A DNA stretch of 64,000 bases from contig NZ_JACEIC010000002.1 of assembly GCF_013778305.1 (NCBI RefSeq), forward strand, positions 1,947,669 to 2,011,668. The letters run 5' to 3'. This document shows positions 34,658 through 44,384 of the stretch, piece by piece. Each line of letters opens with the position of its first letter. Within the stretch, counting starts at the first letter, position 1. The position numbers and the translations under genes were made by a program. Source of the stretch: Nocardioides agri (lineage in GTDB: Bacteria > Actinomycetota > Actinomycetes > Propionibacteriales > Nocardioidaceae). The notes below the pieces were generated by a model. It was not told the DNA's origin. It was given only the letters and a program-made list of their open reading frames with translations, and searched no databases.

Positions 34658-35994
34658 CCCCTCGCCGCCTCGAGGATCTCCGTGCGGACCATCGCCGAGA
34701 TGCGGCTGCGGAGGTGGTGCTCCCGCACCAGCCCGGCGCCGCGGGCCGCATAGGCACGGCGCTGGTCGGCGTCGCCGAGCAACCGCCGCAGGGCCGCGAC
34801 GAGGTCCTCGACGGAGGCGGTCGTCACGACCTCGGCTGCCTGGTGCTCCGTCAGGTACTCGATCGACGCGACGTCGGAGGGACCGATCGCCAGCACCGGC
34901 CGGTTCGACGCGAGGTACTCGGGCACCTTCGTCGAGATCGACAACCGGGTGATCTCCCGGTTGTGGCGATCGAAGGACTCCACGTGCACGAGCGCGGTCG
35001 CCTCCCGGCGCCGGTCGGCCAGCTGCTCCGAGCTCGCCGATCCGCAGAAGCGGACCCGCGCGGAGCTCGTCAGCTGCTCGAGCTCTCCGGCCTCAGGCTC
35101 CACCAGGGACCAGACCTCCAGCTGAGCGTCGATCCCGTCGAGCGCGTGCAGCCGGTCGAGCGCGTGACCCAGCTCGGCCAGGACCCGCCATCGGTTCAGC
35201 CCCAGGTTGCCGGCGTAGTGGAGCACGACGGGCGACGCCGTCGACCCCGGCGCGTCGACGTTCTCGAGCGCGTCGACGGAGTTCATGGCGATCTCGTACC
35301 GGCCGCCGAACCGCGCGGCGTACTCGCGCGCCATCTTCTGACCGATCGCGATCACGACGTGCGACCGGTCGACCGCTGCCTGGTAGGCGCGGGAGATCTG
35401 GCGGTGGTAGAGCCCGCCGAGCGGGTCCCTGCTCGAGGTGCGCGTGACGTAGTCGTCGGTCGTCTCGAGGATGAGCGGAATGCCGCGGCGGTCGCAGATG
35501 GTCGCAACGACGTCGAACGCGAACGTGCAGTTGCTGCTCTGGAAGAGCACCACCTCGGGGTCGAACTCGTCGAGCCAACGGTCGAGGTCCGCAGTGGCCC
35601 ACCGATCGCTCCACACCCACGACCTCAGCACCAGGGCGGACGGCCAACGACGCTGGAACATCCAGCGCACCATGCGGAAGAGACGGCCCCGATGGAGGTC
35701 GGCGCGTACGGCGTCCGTCCGAGCGACCGCGTCCGCCGTGACCGGCCCCTGCGACGATGGACGCCGGAGAAGGCGACGGAGCATGTCCACGTCGGTCACC
35801 CGGTAGAAGCGCCGGCACACGCTGAACGCCGGTGCATCCATCGTGAAGAAGAGCTGCGCGAGCCGGTCCGGATCCCAGCCGTCGAAGAACGCGGTCAGCG
35901 TCTTGCCGTTGCTCTGCAGATCGCTGAACGGGTTGTGGCTGACCACGAGCACCCGGGGCAGCCCACTCGAAGGAGAACCGGCTCCCGCGCTCAT
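34654..35994 (-). CDS. GT4-type glycosyltransferase
   Basis: A 446-residue GT-B glycosyltransferase. The N half has RVLVVSHNPFSDL and the C half VVLHYAGNLGLNRW, with the sugar-nucleotide region LSISTKVPEYLASNRPVL (E of the ExxG/EYL motif binds the donor). It shares the unusual SISTKxxEYLA core with the glycosyltransferase at 41142-42470, so the two are paralogues within the locus. Its ATG (35994) overlaps the stop of the ligase-like gene. The frame open upstream to 37251 is a shadow of that gene. Donor and acceptor unknown. Confidence 0.87.
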   Translation of the reverse strand: MSAGAGSPSSGLPRVLVVSHNPFSDLQSNGKTLTAFFDGWDPDRLAQLFFTMDAPAFSVCRRFYRVTDVDMLRRLLRRPSSQGPVTADAVARTDAVRADLHRGRLFRMVRWMFQRRWPSALVLRSWVWSDRWATADLDRWLDEFDPEVVLFQSSNCTFAFDVVATICDRRGIPLILETTDDYVTRTSSRDPLGGLYHRQISRAYQAAVDRSHVVIAIGQKMAREYAARFGGRYEIAMNSVDALENVDAPGSTASPVVLHYAGNLGLNRWRVLAELGHALDRLHALDGIDAQLEVWSLVEPEAGELEQLTSSARVRFCGSASSEQLADRRREATALVHVESFDRHNREITRLSISTKVPEYLASNRPVLAIGPSDVASIEYLTEHQAAEVVTTASVEDLVAALRRLLGDADQRRAYAARGAGLVREHHLRSRISAMVRTEILEAARG

Positions 35995-37307
35995 CTGTCG
36001 CTGCCCGGAGGTGCCGGCGACAGCTCCGCCTGGCGGTGCTTCATCGCGGCGATCACGAGCCACAGCGGGATGGTCACGGTGAAGATCATCATCGTCGGCT
36101 GGGCGAGCGAGAAGCCCATCGTGGTACCGAGCGTCAGCCACGCGCAGACGTTCTCGGCAGCGCCCGGCCTCCTCATGGAGATCGTCGTGCAGCCGGGCAG
36201 CAGCACGACGGCGAACATGCCGAGGTAGAGCAGGAACCCGACGACGCCGTACGCGTTGAGGTGCTCGAGCACGAAGTTGTGCGGACTCGCAGTCTCCTCC
36301 CCCAGGTCGTTGTCGTAGGGGAAGTAGACGCGCCCGTCGGTGAAGAGCGGATCCTCCTCGATCTCGTCGATCGACTGGCGCTGGAGCGCACTGCGGTTGA
36401 GGTCGGCCTTGCCCTTCTCGGACTCGACCACCTCGATCGCCGCCTCCTCCGCAGAGTTGGTGGCCGGAGCCGGCACGACGCGGTAGATCCCGAACGCCGC
36501 ACCACCCGGGTTGGTCTTCCAGACGGCGGCGTGCGTCGCCCCGACGACCACCACGACCGCAGCGATCAGCAGCAGCACGCCGGCCCGGCGGACGAGTGCC
36601 GCCACGCTGACCACGAACACGAGTCCGCACAGCATCGTGAGCGAGCGCGAGCCCGTCCAGACGGGCATCACGAGGCCGAAGGCGAGGTTCAGGACGGCCG
36701 CGACCTTGAGTACGACGTCGCCGCGACTCGAGCCGCGCGTCGCCAGGACGTAGACGTTCAGCGGGATCAACATGACGAGGAATGCGCCGTACACCATGGA
36801 GTTGCCCAGGTAGTCGGACATCCGCATGTCCTGCCACTCCGGCAGGTGCACGAGACTCACGCCGAGGTCGACGAGGACCAGGCCTCGAACGACCCGCAAC
36901 GGCCGGTCCCACCCGATGTCGATCAGTGCGTAGCAGACCAGCGGCAGGATGGTGGTGCGGAGCACGAGCGCGCTCTGCTTCACCTCCTCGCCCGTCGCCT
37001 GCCGGACGCCACTGACGACCAGGTACCACGCCAGGAAGACCACCGAGACGAGGATGAGGCGTCGGCAGGCGGAGCCGGGTCGCCAGCGCCGCGTCAGGAG
37101 CAGGACGAGGAGCACCGCTCCGATGACCGCGGCCAGACCCTCGGACGCGTAGACGTCCAGCCTTCCCGAGTCCGATCCGGGGAAGGGGACCGAGAAGGTC
37201 GCCAGCGAGAGCAGGACCAGGACCAGGCCGAGGCCGACCCAGTCGCGCCATGACGTTGCGTCGGACTCCGCGACGGCGTCCGGTCCGACGGTCTCCGTCG
37301 CCGCCAT
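35991..37307 (-). CDS. O-antigen ligase/polymerase-like membrane protein (second copy)
   Basis: A 438-residue polytopic protein with about ten hydrophobic segments and a large extracellular loop (about residues 255-345). The loop has GRVYFPYDNDLG and ETASPHNFVLEHLNAYG; the PHN-x3-E-x3-YG pattern is the Wzy_C/ligase hallmark. Predicted to be the Wzy polymerase or the ligase of the locus; the other candidate is 31814-33187. I chose ATG 37307 because AGAGGGGG ends 9 nt before it. GTG 37340 would add eleven residues. First of three overlapped minus-strand genes. Confidence 0.82.
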   Translation of the reverse strand: MAATETVGPDAVAESDATSWRDWVGLGLVLVLLSLATFSVPFPGSDSGRLDVYASEGLAAVIGAVLLVLLLTRRWRPGSACRRLILVSVVFLAWYLVVSGVRQATGEEVKQSALVLRTTILPLVCYALIDIGWDRPLRVVRGLVLVDLGVSLVHLPEWQDMRMSDYLGNSMVYGAFLVMLIPLNVYVLATRGSSRGDVVLKVAAVLNLAFGLVMPVWTGSRSLTMLCGLVFVVSVAALVRRAGVLLLIAAVVVVVGATHAAVWKTNPGGAAFGIYRVVPAPATNSAEEAAIEVVESEKGKADLNRSALQRQSIDEIEEDPLFTDGRVYFPYDNDLGEETASPHNFVLEHLNAYGVVGFLLYLGMFAVVLLPGCTTISMRRPGAAENVCAWLTLGTTMGFSLAQPTMMIFTVTIPLWLVIAAMKHRQAELSPAPPGSDR

Positions 37308-37391
37308 GGCTGTCATCCCCCTCTGTCGACGCCGAGGCACCCCGATGGCGCCCCCGACGTGCCTGACGAATCCTAGACGTGACGCGGGCCG

Positions 37392-39260
37392 TCAGGCGCC
37401 CAGGGACCGTTGGTAGACGTTCATCCGCCGGCCTTCGCGGGTCGTGTGCTCATGGCGGAGCTCCCACCCGTGCGAACGGTAGAAGCGGTTCACCTCGGCG
37501 TTGCGGTCCGCGTCCGTGCTCAGGTGGGCGGCGGTCGCGCCACGCGACGACGCCTCCTCCGTCCACCGTCCGAGCAGGAGTCCGCCGACACCGCGACCCT
37601 GGGCGGCCGGGTCCACGCAGATGGAGCTCAGCAGCGCGCCCTCCCCCGACTCCTCACCGCGGTAGAGGACGCCACGCACCAGGCGGACGACGCTGGACGG
37701 CCGTCGAAGCGCCGCCCGGGCGCTCGCGATCGCGAACCCGACCAGCTGTCGGCGAAGCAGCCGACCGAAGAACCCTGCGGGGGCGGTGGTGCCGACGACG
37801 ATGCCCAGCAGGTCACCGCCCGCGTCGGCCACCACGGCCGTGACCGCGGTGTCGTCGTCCAGGAACCCGCGGTAGAACTCCCGCAGGAACGGCTCGCCCA
37901 GCGCGCTGAGGAAGAAGCTCGGGAACGCCCGCCTGTGCAGCGCTGCGGCCGCGCGCACGTCACCCGCCCGCATCCCACGCACCTGCAGACCACGCGCCGC
38001 GGACGTCCGGCCGCCGTCGGGCAGCGCGGCGGCGAGCAGCGACTCGACCCGGTCGATGCCCACGCCGGCCGCGTAGCCCCCGTCGTACGCGGCGCGGGCG
38101 GCGGTCCCCAGCGCGGCCAGCTCGGTGCGCCCGGCGGCGCACAGGCGCTCGAGGACCTCGGCCAGAGCGGCCGGGTCCGCGGCGGGAGCCACGAAGGCAG
38201 CACCGGTCGCAGCCGCTGCGTCGGCGAGGTCGCCGTCGGCGCTGACCACGAGGCACCTGCCCGCCGCCAGCCCGGCCTGGAACTTGCTCGGCATCGTGAT
38301 GCGCGACAACGGGTGCGGGCTCAGCGCCACGAACGACGCGTCGGCCGCGGCCATCAGTCCCGGCATCGACTCCGGTGCCACTCGGCCGAGGAAGTCCACG
38401 TTGCGCACGCCGAGGTCGGCCGCCTGGCGCCGCAGGGAGTCCTCCTCGGCGCCCGAGCCCGCGATCAGGCACCGCAGCCGTGGGTCGCCGACCCGGGCAC
38501 AGGCCTCGATGAGCACGTCCAGGCCCTGAGCACGTCCGAGGCTTCCGGCGTAGAGGAGGACGACGTCGTCGTCGGCCAGGTCGACGCCCGGGACGACTCG
38601 GGACTCGGGCCCCGCGCCCAGCGGCGCGGGCCAGAGCTGTTCGTCCGCCCACAGCGGCACGTAGGCGAGCTTGTCGCGCGGGACGCCGCGCGAGGCCAGC
38701 ACGTCGACCACTCCGGGAGAGTTGACGGCCACCGTCGCGGCGCTGCGGTACATGCGCGCGCACCATGCGCTGACCGCGGACTCCACCGCCCGGTGCGCGG
38801 CGCCCTCGCCGCCGAACCCCCCGGCGGTGACCGTGTCCGGCCACAGGTCGAGCACGTGCACGACGACCGGCACATCGCGACGATGGTGCAGCCACCACAT
38901 CGTCGGAGCGACCGTGATCGGCGAGTAGTTCACCCAGAGCACGTCGATGTCGCGCAGCGCGTCGACGCCGAGGATGAGGGACGAGGCACCGAAGCTGCCG
39001 TAGTTCAGGAGCCTGCGCGCCATCGACGCGTCGTGGCTCGGGTAGAGCCAGGTACGGCGGACGCGGACTCCGTCACGCTCCTCGTCCGCGCGGGCCGAGA
39101 GCCGGTAGCCGTCGGCGAGATGCCCGCTCGGATAGTTCGGGAACCCGGTCAGCACGGTGACCTGGTGACCGCGCTCGACGAGTCCGCGCGCGAGTGCGCC
39201 CGGCAACGCGGCCGGCCCCGGCTCGGGGTCGTACCACTGGGTCAGCAGGCCCACGCGCAC
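37392..39260 (-). CDS. Fused GT4 glycosyltransferase and GNAT acetyltransferase
   Basis: A 622-residue bifunctional protein. Residues 1-400 are a WbuB-like GT4 glycosyltransferase ([68 protein letters not shown]). Residues about 430-622 are a GNAT N-acetyltransferase with acetyl-CoA loop [16 protein letters not shown] and a terminal [10 protein letters not shown]. The short link ([19 protein letters not shown]) shows no stop or frame break. The GNAT half may acetylate an amino group of the sugar it transfers or of its donor. Divergent from the aminotransferase gene (110-bp gap). Confidence 0.9.
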   Translation of the reverse strand: MRVGLLTQWYDPEPGPAALPGALARGLVERGHQVTVLTGFPNYPSGHLADGYRLSARADEERDGVRVRRTWLYPSHDASMARRLLNYGSFGASSLILGVDALRDIDVLWVNYSPITVAPTMWWLHHRRDVPVVVHVLDLWPDTVTAGGFGGEGAAHRAVESAVSAWCARMYRSAATVAVNSPGVVDVLASRGVPRDKLAYVPLWADEQLWPAPLGAGPESRVVPGVDLADDDVVLLYAGSLGRAQGLDVLIEACARVGDPRLRCLIAGSGAEEDSLRRQAADLGVRNVDFLGRVAPESMPGLMAAADASFVALSPHPLSRITMPSKFQAGLAAGRCLVVSADGDLADAAAATGAAFVAPAADPAALAEVLERLCAAGRTELAALGTAARAAYDGGYAAGVGIDRVESLLAAALPDGGRTSAARGLQVRGMRAGDVRAAAALHRRAFPSFFLSALGEPFLREFYRGFLDDDTAVTAVVADAGGDLLGIVVGTTAPAGFFGRLLRRQLVGFAIASARAALRRPSSVVRLVRGVLYRGEESGEGALLSSICVDPAAQGRGVGGLLLGRWTEEASSRGATAAHLSTDADRNAEVNRFYRSHGWELRHEHTTREGRRMNVYQRSLGA

Positions 39261-39370
39261 GGCGACGTCCTCGTGTTGGTTCGGGGGGAGACGGGCGGCT
39301 GATTAGTCTAGGCAGGTCGGCGCCCTGTCCGGCCACGACACCACGCGCAGGAGAGGCGGACGAACCCACC

Positions 39371-40549
39371 GTGGCGAGCCCCAGCCCCGATCACATCCCG
39401 TTCGCCCTTCCCGACATCGGTGAGGCCGAGATCGAGGCGGTCGTCAGCGCTCTGCGGTCGGGCTGGTTGACGACCGGCCCGAACGCCGCGGCGTTCGAGT
39501 CGGAGTTCTCCGCCCAGCTCGCCTCGATCGGTGGCGGAGAGGTCACTTCGATCGCCGTCAACTCTGCCACCGCCGGGCTCCACCTGGCGCTCGAGGCCTG
39601 CGGGATCGGACCGGGTGACGAGGTGATCATCCCGGACTGGACGTTCACTGCGACCGGGGAGGTCGTCCGCTACCTCGGCGCGGACGTCGTCGTCGTCGAC
39701 GTCGATCCCAAGACGCTCAACGTCGACCTGGCCGTCGCCGAGCGGGCGATCACGGCACGCACGAAGGCGATCGTGCCCGTCCACTTCGCAGGCCTGCCGG
39801 TCGACCGGACCGCACTGGCCGACCTCGCGAGCGCGCACGGGCTCCGCGTCGTCGAGGACGCCGCGCATGCCCACCCCGTGGTGTCGGGAGGGCTGCCGGT
39901 CGGCACCGGCACCAGCGACGCGGTCGTCTTCAGCTTCTACGCGACCAAGACGATGACCACAGGGGAGGGCGGCATGGTCACCGTCCACGACCCGGATCTC
40001 GCGCGCCGGATCCGCACGATGCGCCTCCACGGCATCTCCCGCGACGTGTTCGACAGGTACCGCTCCACCGTGCCGTCCTGGCACTACGAGGTCGTGGCAC
40101 CCGGGTTCAAGTACAACCTGCCCGACCCGGCAGCGGCGATGGGCCGGGTGCAGCTGAGCCGGGCGGCGACGATGCTGTCGGCGCGCCGATCGATCGCCAC
40201 CCGGTACGCCGCCGCGTTCGCCGACCTCCCGGTCACCCTGCCCGCCGGCCTCGACCTGCCCGACGACCAGCACGCCTGGCACCTCTTCGTGCTCCGGCTC
40301 AACGACGACGCTCCGCTCGAGCGGGACGCGTTCATCCAGCGGATGGCGGACCTCGGCGTCTCGTGCAGCGTGCACTTCATCCCGCTGCACCTGCAGCCCT
40401 ACTGGCGTGACACCTACCGGCTCGACCCCGCGGACTTCCCCGTCGCGCACGACAGCTTCGCGCGCGCCGTCAGCCTCCCGGCCTTCTCGTCGATGACCGA
40501 CGAGCAGGTGCAACGGGTGATCGACGCCGTGCGCGAGGTCCTCGGGTGA
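39371..40549 (+). CDS. DegT/DnrJ/EryC1/StrS family sugar aminotransferase
   Basis: A 392-residue PLP-dependent aminotransferase acting on nucleotide-linked keto-sugars. The PLP lysine is in [14 protein letters not shown], with the typical N-terminal [23 protein letters not shown] and C-terminal [13 protein letters not shown]. It would aminate the 4-keto product of a 4,6-dehydratase such as the PglF-like enzyme encoded downstream. Start GTG 39371 with AGGAGAGG 12 nt upstream. The GTGA overlap with the initiating transferase (40546) places it in one operon with the sugar-nucleotide genes to 47709. Confidence 0.9.
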   Translation: MASPSPDHIPFALPDIGEAEIEAVVSALRSGWLTTGPNAAAFESEFSAQLASIGGGEVTSIAVNSATAGLHLALEACGIGPGDEVIIPDWTFTATGEVVRYLGADVVVVDVDPKTLNVDLAVAERAITARTKAIVPVHFAGLPVDRTALADLASAHGLRVVEDAAHAHPVVSGGLPVGTGTSDAVVFSFYATKTMTTGEGGMVTVHDPDLARRIRTMRLHGISRDVFDRYRSTVPSWHYEVVAPGFKYNLPDPAAAMGRVQLSRAATMLSARRSIATRYAAAFADLPVTLPAGLDLPDDQHAWHLFVLRLNDDAPLERDAFIQRMADLGVSCSVHFIPLHLQPYWRDTYRLDPADFPVAHDSFARAVSLPAFSSMTDEQVQRVIDAVREVLG

Positions 40550-41145
40550 CCCTCGATCCCAAGCGCCTGCTCGACCTGGTCGTCTCGGCGGTGGGCCTCG
40601 TGCTGCTCTCGCCGGTGCTGGCCGTGGTCGGACTCGTCGTCCGCTGCGACAGCCCCGGCCCCGCACTGTTCCGGCAGCAGCGGGTGGGACGCGGCGGTCA
40701 GCCGTTCACGATCCACAAGTTCCGCACCATGCGCGTCGACGCCGGCGGACCCCTCGTGACGGTCGGCGGCGAGAGCCGCATCACCCGGTCCGGGATCGTG
40801 CTGCGGGCATCGAAGCTCGACGAGATGCCCCAGCTCTACGACGTCCTGCGCGGTGCGATGAGCCTCGTGGGGCCACGGCCCGAGGTGGCCGAGTACGTCG
40901 CACTGTGGCCGGCCGAGCACCGCGACCTCATCCTCTCGGTGCGTCCGGGCATCACCGACCCGGTCTCGCTGGAGCTCCGCGACGAGCAGGGCCTCCTGGC
41001 CGAGCAGGACGAGCCGGAGACCTACTACCGGGAGGTGCTGCTGCCGTGGAAGGCCGAGCACTACGCGGCGTACGTCCGCGGTCGCACGTTGCGCGGTGAC
41101 CTGGGCATCATCGCCCGCACGGTCTGGGCCGTGGTCCGCCGATGA
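40546..41145 (+). CDS. Initiating phosphoglycosyl transferase, PglC-type
   Basis: A 199-residue monotopic bacterial sugar transferase. It has one N-terminal re-entrant hydrophobic helix ([21 protein letters not shown]), KFRTMRVDA, the catalytic Asp-Glu in [15 protein letters not shown] and SLVGPRPEV. It transfers a sugar-1-phosphate from UDP-sugar to undecaprenyl phosphate, the first membrane step of polymer assembly. The short PglC-like form (rather than the WbaP/WcaJ form with extra helices) often uses UDP-diNAcBac or related diamino sugars. Overlaps both neighbours (GTGA at 40546, ATGA at 41142). Confidence 0.9.
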   Translation: MTLDPKRLLDLVVSAVGLVLLSPVLAVVGLVVRCDSPGPALFRQQRVGRGGQPFTIHKFRTMRVDAGGPLVTVGGESRITRSGIVLRASKLDEMPQLYDVLRGAMSLVGPRPEVAEYVALWPAEHRDLILSVRPGITDPVSLELRDEQGLLAEQDEPETYYREVLLPWKAEHYAAYVRGRTLRGDLGIIARTVWAVVRR

Positions 41146-42470
41146 CCGCCGCCGACCAGCTCCGGGTGCTGGTCGTGAACGGCGAGAGCATGCACTCCCC
41201 GTCCCCGACCGGCGTCACGCTGAGCACCGTGCTGGGCGGGCTGCGCCCGGACCAGGTCCTGGAGCTCACGCTCTCGCCGGGCGCGCCCGCGGAGGACGGT
41301 CGAGCGCCGTCGCTCCTCCTTCCCGGATCGGTGTTCCCGCTGCGCCACCTCGCCCGCCGGTTCCTCGGAGGTGCCGGCGTCGCCGCGGCCGTCAACCAGC
41401 AGGTGCGGGACGCCGAGCTGGCCGGTGACAGCGCCCGCGCTCGTGGGCGCACCCGTCTCCGCGCACTCGGCAACGCCTACCTCGACCTCGGCCCGGTGCG
41501 GCTGCCCCGCCGCTACCGGGCAGCGATCCGCGACTTCGCGCCGCACGTCGTCTACACGGCTGGATGCACGATCGGCATCAACCGGCTGGCGCTGGCCGCC
41601 GGACGCGTCGCCGGGGCCCCGGTGCTCATGCACTACCTCGACAACTGGCGGGAGAGCCTGTACGCCGAGTCCGCGACCTGGCTGCCCCGGCGTGCGCTGG
41701 CGCGCTCGGTGCGTCGGGTCGAGGCAGGCAGCGGGTCCGCCCTGGTGATCAGCGACCGCATGGGCGAGGCATACGGAGGCGGCCGCCCGGTGCGCTACTT
41801 CACGCTCATGAACGCCGCCGAACCGGCACCCGCCTCGTCGCCGCCCCCGCGTCGCCCGGACGCGCCCCTGCGCGTCGTCTACACGGGTGGCCTGCACCTG
41901 CGGCGCCATGAGTCGATGCTGGTCGTCGAGGAGGCCGTCCGCGAGCTGCGGGACGCCGGGACACCGTGCGAGCTGGTCATCCACCTCTCCCCGAAGGACG
42001 ACTGGCTCCGCCCCCGCTTCGATCCGGCGACCACGACGTTCGCGCCGTACGTCGCCCACGACCAGCTGCCGGAGGTGTACGCCGCAGCGGACGTCCTCGT
42101 GCACGCGGAGAGCTTCGACCCCGCGGTCCGGACGTTCATCCGCTACTCGATCTCCACCAAGATCTCCGAGTACCTGGCTGCCGGACGCCCGATCCTCTGC
42201 TACGCACCGGCCGGCACCGCCCTGCAGGACTACGTCTCCTCCAGCGGCGCCGGACTCGCACCCACGTCGCCGGACGACCTCCGGCACGACCTGCGCCGCC
42301 TGGCGACGGACCCCGGCCTGCGAGCGACGATGGGCGCCGAAGGCCGCCGCGTCGCGCACGAGCGGCACACGCCGGAGGCGGCGCACGCGACCTTGGAGGC
42401 AGCGATCAGGACCGCGCTGTCCTCGCGAGGGCGCACTGCGGAATCCGGACGCGAGGCCGGGTCGCGGTAA
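41142..42470 (+). CDS. GT4-type glycosyltransferase (second paralogue)
   Basis: A 442-residue GT-B enzyme. N-terminal RVLVVNGESMHSPSPTG, mid-domain RVVYTGGLHLRRHESML and C-terminal YSISTKISEYLAAGRPIL form the donor region. The SISTK-x2-EYLA core and general spacing match the glycosyltransferase at 34654-35994. Probably adds the second or a later sugar onto the lipid-linked unit begun by the PglC-type enzyme just upstream, which it overlaps by ATGA. A further 65 bp separate it from the dehydratase. Confidence 0.87.
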   Translation: MTAADQLRVLVVNGESMHSPSPTGVTLSTVLGGLRPDQVLELTLSPGAPAEDGRAPSLLLPGSVFPLRHLARRFLGGAGVAAAVNQQVRDAELAGDSARARGRTRLRALGNAYLDLGPVRLPRRYRAAIRDFAPHVVYTAGCTIGINRLALAAGRVAGAPVLMHYLDNWRESLYAESATWLPRRALARSVRRVEAGSGSALVISDRMGEAYGGGRPVRYFTLMNAAEPAPASSPPPRRPDAPLRVVYTGGLHLRRHESMLVVEEAVRELRDAGTPCELVIHLSPKDDWLRPRFDPATTTFAPYVAHDQLPEVYAAADVLVHAESFDPAVRTFIRYSISTKISEYLAAGRPILCYAPAGTALQDYVSSSGAGLAPTSPDDLRHDLRRLATDPGLRATMGAEGRRVAHERHTPEAAHATLEAAIRTALSSRGRTAESGREAGSR

Positions 42471-42535
42471 CATCGCGGCGCCGTGTCGCGCCGCGCCGCG
42501 TCGTGGTTGCGAGAGCGAGGGAAGGGAAGGTCGTC

Positions 42536-44320
42536 GTGCCGATTGCGACGCCAGTGCCTGACAGCGCACAGGCGCGTCGAGCCATGCTGGCCCTGTGGGA
42601 CGTCGCGTGCTGGACGCTCGGCACCCTGATCGTGCTCGGCGTCAGGCACGACTTCCAGATCCCGGAGATCACGTGGGAGTCGGTGCTGCGCTACATCGTG
42701 ACGGCGGCGGCGCTGATCTTCGGGATCGGCTACGCGACCCGCTTCTACCGCGGCCGCTACGTCGTCGGCTCCTTCGACGAGGCCATCGGGCTGGGTGCCC
42801 ACCTGTTCGCCGTGGCTGTCGTGACGATCGCGACCTACCCCGTCATCAACCCCGCCCTCCCGCGCAGCGTCGCGGTGCTGACCCCGCCGCTGGCGTTCCT
42901 CGGATCGGCCGCCGGGCGTTGGATCTACCGAGCGGTCCGGGACCGCGGCGTCACCGCGGGCGCCTCCGACCAGGTCCACCGGGTGCTCGTCTACGGCGCC
43001 GGCGAGGCCGGTGGCCAGGTGCTGCGGCTGATCCGCGGTGACCTGAGCGGCACCTACTCCGCGGTCGGACTCCTCGACGACAACCCCCGGAGGCGACACC
43101 TGCGTCTGCAGGGCGTGTCCGTGCTCGGCTCGGGCGACGACCTCGAGCGGATCGCTGCTGAGCACGACGTCGACGCGGTGATCCTCGCCGTCCCGGAGGC
43201 GTCGGGAAGGTTCATCGGCGCGTTCCAGGCCCGGGCGCGGCGCGCCGGCCTGGAGTTCCTGGTGCTGCCGTCGCTCAGCGAGCTGATGGGTGCCCGGGTC
43301 GTCGCCACCGACATCCGTCGCGTGGAGATCTCCGACGTGCTCGGCCGGCACCAGGTCTCGACCAGCCTCACCGACATCGCCGACTACCTCAGCAACAGAC
43401 GCGTGCTCATCACCGGGGCCGGCGGCTCGATCGGCGCGGAGCTCTCGCGCCAGGTGAACCGGTTCGGGCCGTCGTCGATGATCATGCTGGACCGCGACGA
43501 GTCGGCCCTGCACGCCGTGCAGCTGGAGATCTTCGGACACGGCCTCCTCCAGGGACCCGACACGGTGCTCTGCGACATCCGCGACATCGAGCCGCTGCGC
43601 GCTGTCTTCCGCGAGCACCGGCCGGAGATCGTCTTCCACGCGGCGGCGCTCAAGCACCTGCCGATGCTCGAGCGGTTCCCGGACGAGGGCTGGAAGACCA
43701 ACGTGCTGGGCACCCTGAACCTCCTCGAGCTGGCCGAGGAGTTCGACGTGCAGCGGTTCGTCAACATCTCGACCGACAAGGCCGCCGACCCGACGAGCGT
43801 GCTCGGATCCACCAAGCGCACGGCGGAGCAGCTGACCTCGTGGCACGCGCAGCGGACCGGCCGTCCCTACATCAGCGTCCGGTTCGGCAACGTCCTCGGC
43901 TCCCGCGGCTCGATGCTTGCCACCTTCACGCGCCAGATCGAGCTCGGCGGACCCGTCACCGTCACCCACCCGGACGTCGAGCGCTACTTCATGACGATCC
44001 CCGAGGCCTGCGAGCTGGTCGTCCAGGCGGGCGCGCTCGGCGCGTCGGGCGAGGTCATGGTGCTCGAGATGGGCGAGCCGGTGAAGATCCTCGACGTCGC
44101 CGAGCAGATGATCGCCCTCACGGGTCGCCACGACATCGAGATCACGTTCACCGGCCTGCGCCCGGGCGAGAAGCTGTCGGAGCAGCTCTTCTCCGGGTCG
44201 GAGCGTCCGCGCCCCACCGGCCACCCGCTGATCCGCGCGGTCGACGTCACCCCGCTGTCCCCGGAGCAGCTGACGAGCCCGCCCCAGACGCCGCGCGGTC
44301 AAGAGCTCCGGGAGCACTGA
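42536..44320 (+). CDS. PglF/CapD-type nucleotide-sugar 4,6-dehydratase
   Basis: A 594-residue membrane-anchored dehydratase acting on UDP-GlcNAc-type substrates. Four N-terminal membrane helices (to about residue 125), a CoA-binding-like Rossmann domain (VLVYGAGEAGGQVL) and a C-terminal SDR domain (VLITGAGGSIGAELSRQ). The SDR active site reads ISTDKAADPTSVLGSTKR. The catalytic Tyr position of ordinary SDRs, Met in PglF, is Leu here four residues before the Lys. Start GTG 42536 is supported by GGGAAGG-like purines ending 5 nt upstream (AGGGAAGG TCGTC GTG). Its keto-sugar could go to the aminotransferase at 39371. Confidence 0.9.
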   Translation: MPIATPVPDSAQARRAMLALWDVACWTLGTLIVLGVRHDFQIPEITWESVLRYIVTAAALIFGIGYATRFYRGRYVVGSFDEAIGLGAHLFAVAVVTIATYPVINPALPRSVAVLTPPLAFLGSAAGRWIYRAVRDRGVTAGASDQVHRVLVYGAGEAGGQVLRLIRGDLSGTYSAVGLLDDNPRRRHLRLQGVSVLGSGDDLERIAAEHDVDAVILAVPEASGRFIGAFQARARRAGLEFLVLPSLSELMGARVVATDIRRVEISDVLGRHQVSTSLTDIADYLSNRRVLITGAGGSIGAELSRQVNRFGPSSMIMLDRDESALHAVQLEIFGHGLLQGPDTVLCDIRDIEPLRAVFREHRPEIVFHAAALKHLPMLERFPDEGWKTNVLGTLNLLELAEEFDVQRFVNISTDKAADPTSVLGSTKRTAEQLTSWHAQRTGRPYISVRFGNVLGSRGSMLATFTRQIELGGPVTVTHPDVERYFMTIPEACELVVQAGALGASGEVMVLEMGEPVKILDVAEQMIALTGRHDIEITFTGLRPGEKLSEQLFSGSERPRPTGHPLIRAVDVTPLSPEQLTSPPQTPRGQELREH

Positions 44321-44384
44321 CCCGCTTCAGCGCCGCGACGCGCGCGCCACCTCATTCCACGCCCGGACCACGAAGGAGTCTCCG

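Noticed and set aside
39261..39370. A clear sigma-A promoter in the divergent gap before the aminotransferase gene.
   Set aside because: TTGGTT and TAGTCT are present but spaced about 22 bp apart, too far for a normal -35/-10 pair.
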